Origin: Actinotignum schaalii | Lineage (GTDB): Bacteria > Actinomycetota > Actinomycetes > Actinomycetales > Actinomycetaceae | Direction: 5' to 3' | Assembly (NCBI GenBank): GCA_946222725.1 | Contig: CAMIHT010000077.1 | Location: forward strand, 1 to 7,406 | DNA length: 7,406 nucleotides | Shown here: positions 6,134 to 7,406 of the stretch, in pieces | Numbering within the stretch: position 1 is the stretch's first letter | Layout: every line of letters starts with the position of its first letter | Made by a program: the position numbers and the translations under genes | The notes under the pieces: generated by a model | Database searches by the model: none | Told to the model about the DNA's origin: nothing | The model's input: the letters and a program-made list of their open reading frames with translations, nothing else

Positions 6134-6148
6134 GTCGTAGGCCTCACG

Positions 6149-6163
6149 TACGATGGCTATGTG
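6149..6163 (+). promoter_or_regulatory. candidate -10 element for the YihY-family gene (possible leaderless start)
   Basis: TACGAT (6149-6154) fits a TANNNT -10 element and is followed after 6 nt by an in-frame GTG at 6161, which is the usual geometry of leaderless transcripts in actinobacteria. No convincing -35 is visible at the normal distance. If real, transcription begins immediately downstream of the xthA terminator. Confidence 0.3.
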
Positions 6164-6178
6164 ACAAAGCGGAATTCA

Positions 6179-7406
6179 ATGATGGACGGTGTCTCTCAAG
6201 CTCTCGGCGTGGACCGGCAGGGGCGGCAAGCCGCTCGGCACGGTGCACCCAGCGGAGAACAAGGGGCGGAAAGCGGGATAGCCGGCGTCGTTCGCAAAGG
6301 AAAAGCCCTGGCCGAATGGGCGCAAGGCACGCGTATTATGCGGGGCTTGGGTCGCTACGGAAAGGCCCGTGGGGGTCTGCTCGCCGGTGGAATCGCCTAT
6401 TCGGCGCTTTTCGCCATCACCGCGGCTCTCACCATAACCTGGACCGTGTTTATGGCTACTCTCGGAAGAAACGCGCAGCTGCGGGAAACCGTGGTGGATG
6501 CCGTCAATGCGGCCCTGCCCGGTATTCTCCAAGATTCCTCCGGGGAAGGCCTCATCAATCCCGATGACCTCATCCTCTCGGGAACCTCCGTGGTGGCTAC
6601 CATCATCGCTGGCGCGGTGCTGCTGTGGACGGCCATGTCCATTATGGCCGGGCTCTCCACTGCCATCGGTGCCATGTTCGGGGTGAATCAACGAACCGAA
6701 AATGGGGTGGTAAGCATCCTCTTCCGCCTCGCCGGATTCGTGGTGCTCGCCCTGGGGATCCTTACCTCCGCGATCATCGGTTCCCTCGTTGGCTCGGTGG
6801 GAACCATGCTCCTTACCCGTATGGGAATGGACGGGGCCTTCGTGCAATTCGGAACCAAAATCGTGGTTTTCCTGCTCGCGGCCACCGTGGATGCGCTCGT
6901 CATCATGTTCATTATTCGCTTCACCTCCGGGATCCGGGTGCCCCGCCGTGATTTCATCACGGGGGCGGCCCTCGGTGCGTTCCTCCTCTCCATCATTCGG
7001 GTGGCGGGAACCTCCGCGGTATCCAGCGTGTCCGGAAACCCGCTCCTCGCGCCCTTCGCCGCTATTGCCACCCTGCTGCTGTGGCTCAACCTCGCTTCGC
7101 GTATTGTGCTCATGGTCTCCGCGTATATGGCGAACCCGCCAAGGGCTTACGTAGCGCAAGATCCGGAAGAACTGCGGGGGACCACCACGCCCAATTACGT
7201 CACCCTCTCCGTTCCGGAAACACTCACGTGGCCCCATGATCCCATCATCGGCTCCCTCCTGCCCGAACCGGATAATGCCACCGGCGAGGAGGAAGAAGAG
7301 CTCCCCGAATGGGGAGGCCTGGCCGGTAACCTGGCCCGCCGCCGGGCCGAAAAGCTAGAATCAAAGGCGCGCGAGGCACAGCTCAAAGCTGAAGAAGCTC
7401 GCGCAC
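6179..7406 (+). CDS. YihY/BrkB-family inner membrane protein, C-terminus cut by window edge
   Basis: An open frame of 409 codons reaches the right edge without a stop. It is a polytopic cytoplasmic-membrane protein of the YihY/virulence factor BrkB family (formerly RNase BN), whose biochemical role is not firmly established. After a hydrophilic N-terminus of about 65 residues comes the family-like segment GGLLAGGIAYSALFAITAAL (TM1, about 65-96), then helices at about 131-169, 175-212, 228-248, 259-284 and 289-318, six in all. The C-terminal cytosolic tail is charged, with an EEEEE run followed by a probable helical or coiled-coil stretch (NLARRRAEKLESKA and onward). Start choice is uncertain: ATG 6179 or ATG 6182 with weak GGAA at 6171-6174, or GTG 6161 as a leaderless start. 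The gene follows the xthA terminator and may have its own promoter. Confidence 0.85.
   Translation, partial: MMDGVSQALGVDRQGRQAARHGAPSGEQGAESGIAGVVRKGKALAEWAQGTRIMRGLGRYGKARGGLLAGGIAYSALFAITAALTITWTVFMATLGRNAQLRETVVDAVNAALPGILQDSSGEGLINPDDLILSGTSVVATIIAGAVLLWTAMSIMAGLSTAIGAMFGVNQRTENGVVSILFRLAGFVVLALGILTSAIIGSLVGSVGTMLLTRMGMDGAFVQFGTKIVVFLLAATVDALVIMFIIRFTSGIRVPRRDFITGAALGAFLLSIIRVAGTSAVSSVSGNPLLAPFAAIATLLLWLNLASRIVLMVSAYMANPPRAYVAQDPEELRGTTTPNYVTLSVPETLTWPHDPIIGSLLPEPDNATGEEEEELPEWGGLAGNLARRRAEKLESKAREAQLKAEEARA

Noticed and set aside
6176..7237. 353-residue open frame on the minus strand
   Set aside because: It is antisense to the YihY-family membrane protein, with a low-complexity Gly/His/Glu-rich translation and no membrane or domain pattern; an antisense shadow.

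Overview
The window looks like ordinary chromosomal housekeeping DNA from a moderately high-GC actinomycete. The holo-ACP synthase has the actinobacterial signatures HLAARWAAKEA.IKAW and PVLPE, start codons are often GTG, and the genes are densely packed with purine-rich ribosome binding sites. A member of the Actinomycetaceae or a close relative is my guess, but family-level placement cannot be proved from this sequence alone.

Layout: (1) At the left edge, on the minus strand, is the N-terminal part of an NCS1-family nucleobase permease (1-309). (2) A 192-bp divergent intergenic region holds a perfect 8-bp dyad just upstream of acpS. (3) acpS (502-1023) encodes holo-[acyl-carrier-protein] synthase with an unusual internal insertion. 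(4) A 218-bp intergenic region contains 17-bp direct repeats, then a possible leader (a 7-codon basic-residue peptide followed by a very stable hairpin), and then lysP, a LysP-type amino acid permease (1242-2759). (5) A GC-rich intergenic region (2760-2943) can fold into a long hairpin ending near a T-run and also carries the likely promoter of the next operon. (6) glyA-folD-xthA (2944-6090) is a tightly coupled operon: glyA and folD overlap by 1 nt (TAATG), and folD and xthA are separated by 1 nt. It ends at a Rho-independent terminator (6101-6133). (7) A YihY/BrkB-family membrane protein begins just downstream and runs off the right edge.

Functionally, GlyA (serine to glycine plus 5,10-methylene-THF) and FolD (5,10-methylene-THF to 10-formyl-THF) form the core of one-carbon metabolism, which feeds thymidylate, purine and formyl-methionine synthesis. 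XthA is the AP endonuclease/exonuclease III of base-excision repair and is co-transcribed with them. AcpS activates acyl carrier proteins, and the two permeases import a nucleobase-like compound and probably lysine or a related amino acid.

I found no mobile element, CRISPR array, tRNA, rRNA or defence system, and no clear evidence of a novel multi-gene system. The most interesting material is regulatory: the possible basic-amino-acid leader before lysP, the long foldable spacer after lysP, and the terminator/promoter junctions. All of these are inferences from short patterns.
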